A DNA stretch of 64,000 bases from assembly GCA_009602725.1 (NCBI GenBank), contig WELB01000010.1, positions 574,535 through 638,534 on the forward strand, in the 5' to 3' direction. Positions 11,136 through 22,992 of the stretch are shown piece after piece. Origin of the DNA: Spirogloea muscicola. Lineage: Eukaryota > Streptophyta > Zygnematophyceae > Spirogloeales > Spirogloeaceae. The notes below the pieces were generated by a model. It made no database searches and was not told where the DNA came from. It saw nothing but the letters and a program-made list of their open reading frames with translations. Both the position numbers and the translations under genes were made by a program. The first letter of the stretch is position 1. Every line of letters starts with the position of its first letter.

Positions 11136-14108
11136 ATGACCTCCAGTCGCCCCGTCCTCGCCGTTGCATCCCTGCTGCTCCTGGCGGCGGTTGCCGCCCT
11201 TGCCAATAGTGAGGTGCACTTCACTTCACTTTTCTGTCACCTGGTATTACCCTCATGCGTTGTTGGAGCGTTGACAATGTTCCAGCCGCCCGGCTGCACT
11301 TAGAGCTTGTGTGATGGCGTATTACGACATCTTTGCAGGTCCAGCATACTCCTGCTGTGCTCTTTCTGGACGACGGGAACAACGGAGATGGGGTGTTCCT
11401 GAGAGCTGATGACAAGAGCTCTGAGCAGGCATGCGCTGCTCTTACATCCTCCTCACACGGTTGTTGTTGTGAACAACATTGATCAGCCACCAGAGGAGCT
11501 TGGCTTGTATCCTAATCAGAATGGAGGTTTTCGACGAGCGCCTACAATCACTCGCAGCTGCTCTGACCAGGACTGAAGTGCTTGGCAGGTAGCAGATTTG
11601 ACTCCACAGGCCTTCGCAGCTGCAATTGCCGCTCTCCTAGCTAGCCGTATCCCGTACACCGATTCCACCACTTCATTGCAGGTGTGCCCCTCCTCACCTC
11701 AGAAGCTGCCGGGGGGAGAAAAAGCTGCATCACTAGTAGACACATATAGAGAAGGGTGGATGGCATATGAGGGTGAAACACTGCAGGGATTTATGTCTGG
11801 AGGGCTGAGTTGTCATACTTAGAGGGCCCATCATAAATTGGCTTCAAGCAATGCTTCAATCACTGGGTTTGTCTGAAAGCCCACAGATGCAGAGTCTTTG
11901 CAGAGCTGCAGATAAAGACATCATCTGTTATTCATGTGCAGGTCGATGCGTTGCTTGCCCCTGACATTTTCAAGAGGCCGGAGGCAGTCATTGTTGCTGT
12001 GGTTGCTGGCATTGACCAAGGTAAAAGTCTCATATCTCCTTCTCACTTTGATATATCCGTATGTCTGTATTGCGATTCTCTGTCCAATGGTGAACCTGAG
12101 CTTGTTACTACCCCCAGCCCTGGAAATTGACGAAGGCCAGCAAGAGACAGGCTAAGCCTGCCCGAAACCCTACTCACGTGTAGTCTACGTTGTCCCACTG
12201 GTGGCTGGAGTGCCGAGCACATGTTTGTCCACTACCTAGATTCCAGGGCGGTACTAGGGTTATACGGCTCCCTGAAGCGAGTATGAGGACCTCACATGTC
12301 GTCCATTGACAAATGCAGAAACTTTTGAGGCCATTTTGGCTCCTGGGGAAAGAAGTTCGCTACATGGTACCTGGAGGCACTTGTCTATTAGCAGGGCAGA
12401 GTCAACATCTCAGTCTAATAGCAGTGCAGTAACTTCAGAAGGCCTTATTAAAGCTCTTGCTGATCTTCCTGACCTGGCTGGCTCAAATGCACGTCGGAAA
12501 TCTCTAAGTTGCACCAGCCAGCAAAGATGTCAAGGCGACTGCCTTCAAGCCTTTGTGGAAGAATGGGTGAGGACTTAGCAGGCTGATTGGTGAAGCATCA
12601 TCTTCTGCTTATAAATTCAGGTTTGCTGTGCTGAATTAGTTGCAATAAGTCAGGGGCGTCAGCAGCCAATCGTACATGCAGCTACTAAATCACGTGCTGC
12701 TTCCATTCTTCAGGAAGAGAGTCAACGCGTTGCTAATGACGCACAAAATCCTCAAGTGGGGAGTCCTGACCTCATTGATTTGATGCAAGTATGTCCTCTA
12801 AGCTGGTGTGGCTTGTGTAGCTGGTGGGGGCTTTGTAGTGGGCCTACTTTCATATGAACACTTGTATGTCTCTTACCGATACTTATGTGCGGCCACTCAA
12901 TTAGGTTGTGGTCACCGTTAAGTTGATAAAGGTGCATGTGCAGCAAAGTGACAGGAACCGCAGAGTTGTGCAAGTAGCTCCTGTGTAATAACAAGGGGGT
13001 CATAGAGGAAGTTGGCATCTGTGGATGACCTTAAGTCCCTGCTTGATGTATGAGTGACAACCATCTGTTTGTAGCAGCACACAAGAGCCAATCTAATGGT
13101 GCTCGTCTGTCAACAGGAGACAGATCAGGAATATGTATCAGAGCTATCCTGCTTTCACAAGAGTGCTGAGGATGAGGTACTTCGAGCAACGACAAGCAGC
13201 ACGAGCATTACAACGCCACAGCCTGTGCTTCTTTCTGGACTTATCACGACACTCCAGGTACAGCAACTAATGGAGGTCATCAGGTGACACTTTTGAAGTC
13301 TGTGGATGGATAAGATGGTCGCAAACACTGTGCCACTGTGTCATACAACTGGCACTTACTGAATCTGACGATGAATACCAAGCATGAATACCAGGCCCTT
13401 CGCAAAAAGCATGGCACAGAGTCAACCAAGTACCAGAGGGCAGCAAAACTGGTGATTGATGTGTTGGTCCACTCATTCCGGAGCCTCAGGACTGCATATG
13501 AGGGTCTGTTTTTCATCCATGGACCAGCTAGATTCTACTCGTAGAGCCACTCACTCCTCACTCTGGTGAAGCTCGCAATGTCTTTTGCATGCGACTGACT
13601 CTAGTCGTTTTTGATGTGGTGCTTCAAAGTTTGTACTTATGGCTACAGGATATCAAAGGTGCAACCTGCTGAGGACGTGCTAAGTTCACTCTTGCTGCAG
13701 GACAAGTTGTTGGTGCCCTTGTGCTAATTGGCAGCATCGAAGATGAGGAAGCTTCCTTGCTCAAGAACAGCGCCCAGCTTATCAGAGTAGCCCGGAAGCT
13801 GCAGGACTCCAGCTTGAGCTCTGTTAGGTCGAGGAAATTTGTGAACAAGACCATAGCCATCCTCACTGGACTGATTCTCTTTGTGGCCGCTCTCCTTGGG
13901 GTAATTTCGCAGCAACTCTTGACTGAGGCCTAGCAAGAAGCTTTGCTTAGCTTGATCTAGCTACTGCTCTGCCTGTGCCTACTTGTTGTGTCCATGTCAG
14001 ATCCTTACACTAGTGTCTGCACGTTTGCCCTGTGTGCAGGTTTATGCCTTGTTGTACATGCCGCTGACGCGCGACCCGCTACTGTACTCTGGCGCTAAAG
14101 TAGATTAG
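11136..14108 (+). CDS. DUF7794-like ER/secretory single-pass membrane protein
   Basis: The protein resembles the plant family of AT3G13410; its function is not known to me. The start ATG at 11136 gives a clear signal peptide (RPVLAVASLLLLAAVAALA). Exons supported by phase are 11136-11213, 11339-11428, 11589-11681, 11942-12020, 12319-12566, 12621-12788, 13012-13047 (possible), 13117-13257, 13383-13503, 13701-13900 and 14040-14108. Exons between 12020 and 12319 are unsettled; a piece at about 12117-12148 is likely. Landmarks are TPAVLFLDDGNN after the signal peptide, IFKRPEAVIVAVV, YQALRKKHG, GQVVGALVLIGSIEDEE, a transmembrane helix (IAILTGLILFVAALLGVI) and the conserved tail MPLTRDPLLYSGAKVD. 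The expected topology is a lumenal N-terminal domain, one helix and a short cytosolic tail. The intron at 11429 may have a GC donor. Confidence 0.78.
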
Positions 14109-15316
14109 CCCAGCTCTTAGCAGTGTGCATTGTAGGCAGGAGTGTCTTGGGTGATCCAAGGAGACTGGTTCTGTGGAGACTATGCGCGGCTGCTCGGGGC
14201 GCGCATCAGCTCGCACAGTGTGTGGTGCAATGTGCAGGGGGCCACTTGGCTCCTCACTCCTGGACGAGGCAACCAGAGAGAGAAGGCGCGGGGTGCGCAT
14301 GCACTGAAAGGGAGGCCAAGCCGAGCAAGTTCAATGTCAATACATACCATGTTCAATACAAAAGGCAAAGAAAGTGCGGGCCTGCACAAGGCGAAGCCCT
14401 ATGCTGAGAGGGACTTGTTCCGAAGGGGGGCAATGGCTTGAAAGGCCACTACAGATAATATCTCTGGAGAAGGACCGCTGAACCAGGGCCGGAGGGGCCC
14501 GCTAGTGCCTCAGCAGGTGCACAGTGAAGTCGGACAGGCTAACCTAGAGAGCGGGAGCAAAGCCAGGGAAGGTGGCCTGGGTGAGGATAATAGACGGGAG
14601 CGCCCAGTACGATGATAAGGGTCCAAGGGTCAATGAAGGGCCAAACCGCTGCGACGGCGCCGGGGGGCGGCCGAACGTGAGAGTTGAGGATTAATTTGTG
14701 TAGCAAACGAAGGCCAGAATGGCCAACGCCAACGGCAATGGCACATCATATGACGAACATCACCCACTGTTAAGGGAGATTGCGCGCGATAGGGCCATGT
14801 TGGGGCGGGGGGGGGCCCACCGACCTTGGGCGGGGTGAGGGGGAGGCGCCAACGGCGTTGGGGTGGAGGAGTCGTCGAGGCCTGCGAGCCGTCCAAGCGG
14901 GCACCCGTCTCGTGCCGTCGCAGAAGGAAGGAGCGCGGTGCGCATGAAATGAAAGGGAAGGCCAATGCGAGCCTCACCAAGTCCCGGTAACGGGGCAGCA
15001 AGCTGTCAATGGGGGTCTCTAGTACCCACGAGTCGCAGAGCGCTGGCGCCGCAAGCGAGGGCTTCGTCGCCCCCTGGCTCGTTCAAATGTCATCAGCCGC
15101 ATTCTGGCGCCCGTGGGGAGACGGGGCCCGGGGCGGGGCTATCCAGTGCCCGCGGGCGCGGCGAAGGCGGCGGCAACCCCCCCGGCCGGCCGGGCCCGGC
15201 CTCGAACCGCAGCCGGGGGTCGACAAAGAAACGGAGACGAGCCCCTGCCATCTCGCCGCCCCATCATTCCCACCGCTCCCCCCGGCCCGCCCGCCCGCCC
15301 ACGCCCACGCCGCCCN
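14109..15316. repeat. repeat mosaic between DUF7794 and PP2C genes
   Basis: No gene is visible. Reverse-oriented copies of the GCGCACCGCGCGCC module lie at 14285-14335 and 14930-14985. A degraded B-module copy is at about 14690-14730, and tail-module traces are near 14505-14545 and 15018-15045. The last 200 bases are very GC-rich and probably hold the PP2C promoter. A lone N at 15316 cuts the start of that gene. Confidence 0.65.
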
Positions 15317-17964
15317 GAATTTGCTCAACAACGTCTTCGCGTCGTCCAAGGACGCGAGCTCCGGCGGCGGCACCACGCCCTCGGTCGGCGGCGGCACCAG
15401 GTGCGTGCGGTGCTCCTGGACCGCTCAAACCCTTACCGAGAGGTGCTGCGTCGCTGCCAGCCATCCTTGGATGGCTCTCCTTTGACTGCCCGGCGCGACT
15501 GCGGGTTGCTCTCGGTCTCCAGCGAGGATGGTACCTTCAGCTATGGCTACTCAAGGCTGCGCGGCAAGCGGGCATCCATGGAGGACTTTCACGATGCTCA
15601 AATCCGGCCAATAGGGGGCCAACTGGTTGGCCTCTTCGGCGTCTTTGACGGTCAGCTTACGCTTCTCCCAGCACTCCTGCAGCATCAGTGGCCTCCATTA
15701 GATCGGCTTATGCACTAACCTCGTGAAAGAGGATGCCCCGTTATGTTACTGCTATGTACCCTTTGGAGAACGACTTTGACTCTGCAGCCATGTCGTGCCA
15801 CTGGTCTGGCCATGACACCATGTCATTGCCCGGTTGCCAGGTCACGGTGGCTCCAGAGCGGCAGAGTATGTGCAGAAGCACCTCTTTGACAACCTTGTGA
15901 ACCATCCAAATTTTTCAACAGACCCTAAGGCTGCCATAGGTTGGTTGGCTGAGTCTCAGAGTTGACATGTCATGTCTTGCACGGTTGGCCCTTGCTTGCT
16001 TTGGTGCATGCCAAGGACTTGATATGATCCGTCATTGAGAGGCTGGTCATGTCTACACCAGCCTTTCAAGCTTTGTAACCCACTGCCTTTCGCCAGGGTA
16101 GTCTCAAGAAGGCGAAGTATGGAGGGTTCTCACTAGCAACCTAACACAGTGTTACTGACCTAATGCTGCAGCTGAGACTTACAAGCAGACGGATCAGGAT
16201 TACCTAATGTCTGAGAATGGACAGAATCGGGACGCTGGTTCCACTGCATCTACAGCGGTGTTGGTAGGGAAGAAGCTTCTTGTGGCCAACGTTGGAGATT
16301 CACGAGCAGTTATGTGCCGAGGTGGTAAGGGTGAGTGGCTGCGACATCCTTCCTCTGGAGCTCTTCATGCGTCACTAGACCTAATGTATAGTGCCAAGGG
16401 TCCTTACGTTGTTACTTGTAGCACAAGTCCTGTGTAAGCCACTTAAGTTGTCATTCAGCAGGCTGTGAGCAGAGTTCCTGACTGCCTGCTCAGCAGGCTG
16501 CTCCAGAGCGAACCAAGTCTTGCTTGAGAGATGGCTGATCATCAGTGTCTCAAGTTACTGTTTTTCTTTACATACCCCTTTGGCCGTCCATGCCAGCCCA
16601 TGACAGGCTTGATTTGCAGTACGCTCTGGCACAGAGGCTCAAGACTCTCATGCCAGATCCTGGCAACCTGAGCTGTACAGATGTCCTTTGATGAAGCATA
16701 TCAGCTTTGTCTATCCGGGTTTTCAAGGTCTAGAAGTGTATGTAGCAGAAGCTAAACAGGCTGTGAAGGCCTGCCGTTTGCTGATTGTGCATTGAGCTCA
16801 CACGATCAATGTTGCCGATCGTCTTTCAGCTGCCCCTCTGTCATCCGACCACAAGCCCAACAGAGACGATGAACGGCAACGCATAGAGGAAGCTGGAGGT
16901 GTTGTCATGTGGGCAGGTATGTGAATGCGTCAGGAGTCCTTGAGCTGGCTGGACTAGCACCATGTCTTGTCAAGCATGTTATAGAAGGGTTGCTTGAGAA
17001 ATGCAATACTTGTGCCCTGCACAATACTGCAAGGACTATGGGGACTTCACATATATACCTGCTGAGGATACACCGGTTGGCAATGCAGGCACATGGCGAG
17101 TGGGTGGGGTGCTAGCAGTTTCTCGTGCATTTGGGGATAGGCTGTTGAAGCGTTATGTTGTAGCAGAGCCAGAGATACAGGTGAGAGTCAGAAGTGGTCT
17201 GCTTTTGCATGTGAAAGTTGCTGCAACGCTTTGTCTTTGATTGGACTGGACAGACAGCTTTTTGACCATAAGTTTTTCAGAGGACGTTCAATGGAAGGTG
17301 CACCGCTCTTATGCCAAAGTGAGTTGTGTTGGGATTCTTACCCTCCATGACTTGCCCGGTGCAGGAGGAAATGCTCACCCCTGAAGATGAATTTCTTGTT
17401 CTTGCAAGCGATGGCCTGTGGGATGTAGTCTCAAACCAGGTGGGCTGTTCCTATGTTTGCTACTGCGGTGTGCTTCGGCATGTAGCTTCCTACTGGGTTT
17501 CAGTAGTTATGGGTATCAGGTGCTGTATGACTGTGCACAATGGCCATTTCGTATCTGCTTATGAGGTTCTGGAAGACTGCCTTGCAGAGCACCTTCAGAT
17601 ATACATTATGCAGATACTTCTAGCACCATGTAGTGCTGAAATCTGACAATGAGCAGCGCTTACGTTCTCGTGACACAAGCAGGACACCAAAGAATAATGT
17701 CGTGGGCCGGCAAGGGGCTACTGCTACTGCTTTGGAGGACTAGAGTGCTGGACTAGTGCTTGATGGCTGACACTTATCCTGCTTTGTTTGCAGGATGCTG
17801 TATCAATGATTCAGTCCATTACCGACGCACAGGAAGCTGCCAAGTGCTTGACAGACGAAGCTTTTCGCAGAGGGAGCGCAGACAACATCACCTGTGTAGT
17901 TGTCCGCCTGCATCAAGCACAAACTGCTGCTGATGGACCTGGCCCAGGCTTTACGCATCCTTGA
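15317..17964 (+). CDS. protein phosphatase 2C, WIN2/PP2C59 type (5' end lost at an N)
   Basis: This is a Mg/Mn-dependent Ser/Thr phosphatase closest to the plant group with WIN2 (AT4G31750) and PP2C59. Exons are 15317-15400 (partial), 15523-15650, 15841-15939, 16172-16330, 16830-16916, 17089-17180, 17365-17439 and 17794-17964, all joining in phase. The family motifs are in order: [26 protein letters not shown] across an intron, [78 protein letters not shown] and [11 protein letters not shown]. The metal-binding aspartates are present. Residues after the N read [16 protein letters not shown], like the MGYLNSVLSSS start of the family, so only the initiator codon appears to be missing. Length is about 297 residues against about 310 in Arabidopsis. 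No inactivating change was seen. Confidence 0.96.
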
Positions 17965-18982
17965 GGCTCAGGTAGCGTGGCCGTCTGCTCAACGGCGCAG
18001 GATCAGGTCCTCCAGTTTGTGCAGGAATGCAGATCATCACGCAAAGAGACAGCTTATGCTGGTACAGCACTGTCTAGACTTTAGGAGGCCAGCGTGACTG
18101 GTCATGAACCCAGTGTCTGTGACATGGTCACTTCTAGCCGGCAGGACTGAACTACCAGGCTTGCCTGCCTTGGATCTCAAGCCAACATCATTGTCCTGGT
18201 CGAGCTTTGAACCATTGCTCCTGTGATGAGCCCAACAGGGCTCCTACCAAAGCATTCTAATTGTGCACTGTGGTAGGTTTCAACTACATGACCGTAGTCG
18301 TTGAGGACTTAGACCACGCCTGCATTTTCTCGGTCATGAGGACTTCACTTGGGCACCCAACATGTGTAGACTCCCACGATGAGCACGTCATGAGTGCCGC
18401 ACAAGAATGCAGGAACTAGAACATTCTGTGACGGAGTGTATGCCTTGCAATCTTGTTGCAGGCTGTGACTGCTGTCTTGACTCAATGACCGCATAGCAAG
18501 AGCAACCACAGTTGGTCATCTTGCACCTCCCTCACACGTCCAGCAGAAGAAACGCCAGTAGATAGCATGGACAAAGTTTGCAAGCTAGGGCGATTGGTGC
18601 TCTGGCCCGCTACCAAGGCTCAGTCAGGCGCCCTTGGTCAGCTGCTGCACGCAACGTGAGCTGGGCAAATGCCTTCCCCAAGCTGGACGGCTCCCAGTGG
18701 CCTGCACAGCTCGAGAACGCGGCTCCTATTAGGCAGGTAGCCCGCTTGAGCACGAGCCTTTCATAACAGGTGACAGCCAAGGTGGCAAGAGGGTGGAGTT
18801 GGCCAGCCAAACTCGTTCCAAACACAGGGCGGCAGTCGGGAGTGGCCAAGGCATCTCACAGCCCTCGCTCCCTCTGGATGCGCTTGTCGGCCCTGTTGGC
18901 GCCCTCGTCAATTCTTCTCGAGCTGGCTTCTCACAGGCCCCTTTGGGAGAGGGACTGTCTTTCACCCGCTTCCAGGAACCCA

Positions 18983-19022
18983 GTCTCTCTGACCTGAGGC
19001 TGCTTAGCAGGGGTTACTGAGT
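18983..19022 (+). repeat. tail module (~40 bp), representative copy
   Basis: This copy reads CTCTGACCTGAGGCTGCTTA then GCAGGGGTTACTGAGTG. Two subtypes occur: GCGGCTGCT...GTTACT and TGTGCTCACTCGTGGGTACT. More than 20 copies in both orientations were counted by eye across the window, none inside a coding exon. Confidence 0.85.
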
Positions 19023-19085
19023 GCTTCGTAGCTACTTCGCTTCTTTTCTGTAGCCTTGTTTAGTTTGCACTCGCCTCTGCTTGAA

Positions 19086-19140
19086 CTGTGTATTGGCTTG
19101 AATTGGCCTCCCTTTTCATTTCATGCGCCCCGCGCGCCTT
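19086..19140 (+). repeat. A module (GCGCACCGCGCGCC family), representative copy
   Basis: The unit reads TATTGGCTTGAATTGGCCTC, then CCTTTTCATTTCATGCGC and CGCGCGCC. Plus copies are at 10575-10630, 27137-27200, 31805-31872, 47784-47835 and 56062-56110. Minus copies are at 14285-14335, 14930-14985, 40672-40725, 48497-48535 and 56830-56875. The 10575, 27137 and 31805 copies share a different 5' lead (TTAACAGGAC, then TTTGTAAGG), forming a subfamily close to gene starts. Confidence 0.85.
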
Positions 19141-19650
19141 TCTTTTCTGTGCTTGTTGTTCTTCGTACTTCCCCTGGCCCCTTCTCGTCCTTTGTACATT
19201 CTTTTCTGGGCTGGCTTTTTCCAGCCCCTATCCTCAATGGGCGAGCCCTTCTCTCTTTCAGGACGAGCTTATTTGCCTAGTGGGGCCGACAGTGGGCCAG
19301 TCCGGGGAGAGCTGCTTCGCCTTTGCCCCCTGCGAGCTGGCCCCGCCACGCGTCGTGACTGTGCACGTGGCAGAGCCGCGAGGGGCTGCGCTGACGAGGC
19401 GAGGTTGCCCCAAGAACGGGGCCGCTGCGCCGTCCGATGCAGATAAGGCGGCCCGGTCGTGGGATACCCAACATCCGACGGTCGCCCGGGTGCCGGCGCT
19501 GCCCGCTTGTGGCCAAAAAAATGAAGGAGCTCACCGTTCACCTGGCTGGCTTCTACAAGCGCTCTTTCCACATCAGCAGCCGCAGTCTGTGCTTCGTTTC
19601 GGCCGTCACCGCGGAACGGCTGCTAACGGCCGAGTGTGGCGCGCACTTCG

Positions 19651-20388
19651 ATGGCGTCCTGGGGGCTGGCGGCCGGCGGCGGCGGCGCCGCGGCGGCCGC
19701 ACTGCTTGCGGCCGAGAAGAAGGGCTTCTTCCCGCGCGGCGGCCTGCTCGACTGGCTGGACGGCGCGTTCACGCGCGAGAGCGCCATCGGCGGCGAGAGA
19801 GACCCCGGTGAGGCGTCCTAGCCGCTCTACGCGCGCCAGCTTGTGCTGTGATCCGCTTGGCATTTTTGCTGGGTCAGGCGTACATTTTGTCTGATCTGAC
19901 AGGCAGCTCGTCATCCTGCTCTGTAGAAAGTATGCACCTGCTATGTAGCTTGCAAGGTGAGAGAAACATGGAATGGGTGTCACACTCACGGCTACAGTCC
20001 TTTAAGATTCACTGATAAGATAAGAAGCCAGCTTCTTAGCTCACAATGCGTGGCGATTGTTGTTGCATTGTGTTGTTGCATGTTCAATCAGCCACCAGAT
20101 TAGTGCATGCAGGTTCCTGAGGAACTCCCCGGGCCCTGTTTCGTATGGCCTGATAGACGCTCCACTTTGATGCCAGTGCTCAAGAAGGCGGAAGGCAAGT
20201 CGGGATCCAAGCAGCCAACACCCAAAAAACCGGCACCCAAGGTGCGAAATGTGCACCTTTGCTGAGCACTCACATGCATGACTAGCTGGCCTTCTGAATG
20301 CTGAGGACATTTTAACACAGAATTCCTGCTTGACTGTATTACAATCTTGTGCACCACCTGGCAGCAAAAACCGGCTGCCAAGAAGTAG
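19651..20388 (+). CDS. small Ala/Lys-rich protein of unknown function
   Basis: Three exons join in phase: 19651-19807, 20177-20241 and 20365-20388, giving about 81 residues. The N-terminus is MASWGLAAGGGGAAAAALL, short and hydrophobic. It is followed by EKKGFFPRGGLLDWLDGAFT and a basic tail (VLKKAEGKSG, then PTPKKPAPKQKPAAKK). I recognise no family. The start could be a signal anchor or an organelle-targeting segment, and the Lys/Pro tail could contact nucleic acid or anionic lipid; both are guesses. Consistent splice phase and a stop right after the Lys run support a real gene. It ends 340 bases before the AUG7 stop codon, tail-to-tail. Confidence 0.55.
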
Positions 20389-20727
20389 CGGCACCTCCAA
20401 CGCTACACTGAGACATACATGGTGGAGGATACCCACAAGGATCTGTATCTTGACTGCCAGGCTGAGCTCCAGTGCCACCAGCACTGGCTTCTGTTGTCTA
20501 CTCGAGCTGATTTACGTACTACCTACCTGCAGCAGTTTCTCACTTGAGTAGACCTGCAGCATTTTCAAATTCTTTGAGGGCGGAGCGTGCCACCCCCTTT
20601 GTTTATTTTGGTAGTCCTCGGTCTTGACTAGGCAATGTGGTGATCCAATCATGTCGTTTGGCGTGTTACATCACAGACATATACTGCTTCAGAGCACAGA
20701 AAGTCAAGGGCCTTGATGTTGCTTTCT
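20389..20727. other. tail-to-tail spacer between the small gene and AUG7
   Basis: No exon or repeat module is recognised. The interval should carry both 3' UTRs and both polyadenylation regions. Confidence 0.4.
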
Positions 20728-22992
20728 TCAGCGATTTAGTCTCTTCAAGTGCCCAGAGGCACTCAGTGTCCTTATATCCCTGTCTAGATTGACTATCTCA
20801 GAATTGCTGCAGACAGTGAGTCTCTCCAATGACATGTTGCCTGCACATGACTTGTCTTCCGCTGGGGCAGGCAGTTTGCCTTGGGCAACTCTGAGAGTAT
20901 CCAGGCCTAGCAGTAGCTGCAGTTCACGCCATTCCAAAAAACAGAGCAGACGGAAAAGTTACAAGGTGTGGGCTCAGGAAATATATGTTCAGAATGCAAG
21001 AAACTGGAAACAACTCTTGGCGGGCAGCAGCAGGTACCTGTGTTAACATCTTATAGGATTTATGTACATGCTTTGCTGCAGGTCCTATGCCATGAAGCTG
21101 GGGTAGCTTGGTTGTAGCCAGAGAAGACACCCTTTCCTGCCAGACCAACGCAATGCATCAGAGCCCCTGGCAGCTGGAGAGTTGCAGAGGAGTTGCTTAA
21201 AATGGCACAAGTAGACTGCACCAAAGTGACGATGCTTGCCTGTGGGAATGCTTGATTGCAGCAATCTACAGCGGATAAGAAACCCTGTAGCTGCCCTTCG
21301 ACTTCCGCATTTGCCGCGGTGTTATCATAGCTCACAAGCTCTGGTCCCTGCCTGACAACATGCCAGCAACAAAAGCAGTCGGCGAGTCTGCATGAAGTTG
21401 TCATTGGTGAAACCTCCCAATGTCCACCCTGTGTTTCGATTGCATCAATTACAGTGAAGGTTGCCAGCTTTCTCCACCACAAATAGCGAAGTTGCGTCAT
21501 ATAAAGAAGAACTGCACCTGTAATTTGAGCTCAACAAGGTCATCCTCCCTCTCCTTGAGAATCTCCTCACACTTCTTGAGCTCTGCAATCTGCTTCTCCA
21601 GATCTGGATGACCAATGCTGGACATTCTGCAACAGATGAATAATAGTGGTCAATTACTAAAACAGCTGACAATGGAGTAATAAGAGAACAAGCCAAAGGT
21701 TCCTGTATGGTACTGTTATCAGCAAATAATTCAGAAGTTCCTACAAATTATAGCAATGGGTTGATGAATACTATGGCCCACATAGACTAAAAGTAGACGG
21801 GTGGATAAAACAAGGAGAAGTGACCCACAGAGGCAGGCTGTGCTGGCTGACATCTGGGGGAAACAGATCAAGCTTGGTTGTGGTAACACGGCCATATTCC
21901 TGTCCAATAAGATCTATCAGCTCAATGTCTTTCTGTGTCTGGTCGTCAACACTGGCACCAAGCATACATGAGGCATTTGTAAGTAATGGCTCACCACCGG
22001 TCAGTCGTCCTAAGTGAGCTGGAGCATTCAGATTTGACACATGGGAAAATTGCACTTTATGTGATAGCATCAGAGACAGCCAATCGCTTCAAACATACCT
22101 CTGGGTAAGTGCAACAGATTGGATATGGATTATGGAATAAGGCTACAGCAGACATTCCCTTACCTCCAACCACCCTTGTCAGTATACTTGCTGGCCATCA
22201 CGAGGTTTGCCACTGAGAAGAGGAAGTCCGCTTTCTTATGAAATGATTCTGAGCCCTGCAATTGAAGTGGATAAACATCACTCTCCTGTGTGGTCCTCAG
22301 CAAAAACCTCTCATCGTGTAGGCTCGGCAATCATGCTCAAGGAGCTTACGCAAAATACTCTGGTTGCTTGATTGCGATGGTCCAAAGCAGCCCCATGAAA
22401 CTTATCGACCAAGATAGTCATCTTGTTATATGACAAGTGAGAAGTTGATGCATTTGGCCTTCTTTGACCTGCAAGCTCTCTATCTCCTCGAAGTCGGAGA
22501 AGCCAAGGATGCGGGCTGACGTGACCAAGCCTGTGGGCGGCATGCCAAGTGAAATAAGTCAGTCGTATCACGAAGATCGATGTCCAGGAATGGAGCAAGA
22601 GTCTGCTGACAGGTGAGGAAAGCCATGCATTCAAATCCGCTCATCTCTTTACCAGGCGTGTCTACTTCGTCTGCCCACCCGTGCTTGTCAGCAGCTTCTC
22701 CGAGCAAGCTGTTGTTGCAGTATGTTAGACGCTATGCAGTCATGTTAGAGTTGTGACGTTGTCGGGTCGTCAAGAGTGTGAAAAACCATCACTCCAGCTC
22801 TCATCCGCATCGCCCTAGCGATGAACATGGCCATCCAAGCGTGACTGCGTATTGAGTTTGGGACCTGCTGAAGAGCCAGGCCAGCAGCTGGTAATGCGTC
22901 TCGCCCGGGTACAGGAGCGCCTCCAGCGGGGCCAGGGGCCCGCTGTATCCAAGCAGCTGCAGATGGTACTGCAGCCGCAGCACGGTGTCCAT
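20728..22992 (-). CDS. AUG7: augmin complex subunit 7 (microtubule nucleation)
   Basis: Augmin binds existing microtubules and recruits gamma-tubulin to start branch microtubules. Exons supported by sequence are 22992-22865, 22708-22653, 22530-22469, 22255-22164, 21951-21825, about 21625-21518, about 21351-21250, 21136-21038 and 20916-20728. Matches to plant AUG7 run in order: a start with LQLLGYSGPLAPLEALLYPG, RILGFSDFEEIESLQGSES, SVDDQTQKDIELIDLIGQ, KLDLFPPDVSQ, a coiled-coil piece (LEKQIAELKKCEEIL), AEVEGQLQGFLSAV, LPQLHGIGPAAKH and a C-terminal VNLDRDIRTLSAS. Joins around the coiled-coil exons (21.2-21.9 kb) are not phase-proven. Expected length is about 300 residues, near the 329 of Arabidopsis. 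Confidence 0.9.

Larger units (their letters stand above)
17965..19650. repeat. PP2C 3' flank then repeat mosaic
   Basis: From 17965 to about 18540 nothing beyond a likely 3' UTR is seen. From about 18860 repeat modules appear: a tail-module copy at 18983-19022 (GACCTGAGGCTGCTTAGCAG, then GGTTACTGAG), the GCGCACCGCGCGCC module at 19086-19140 and a hairpin copy at about 19205-19240. A hairpin-like variant (GGCTGGCTTCTACAAGCGC) lies near 19548-19590, about 60-100 bases upstream of the next start codon. Confidence 0.6.

Noticed and set aside
10751-11224. Open frames with long Phe runs
   Set aside because: They translate the poly(A) tract and the N; not a protein.
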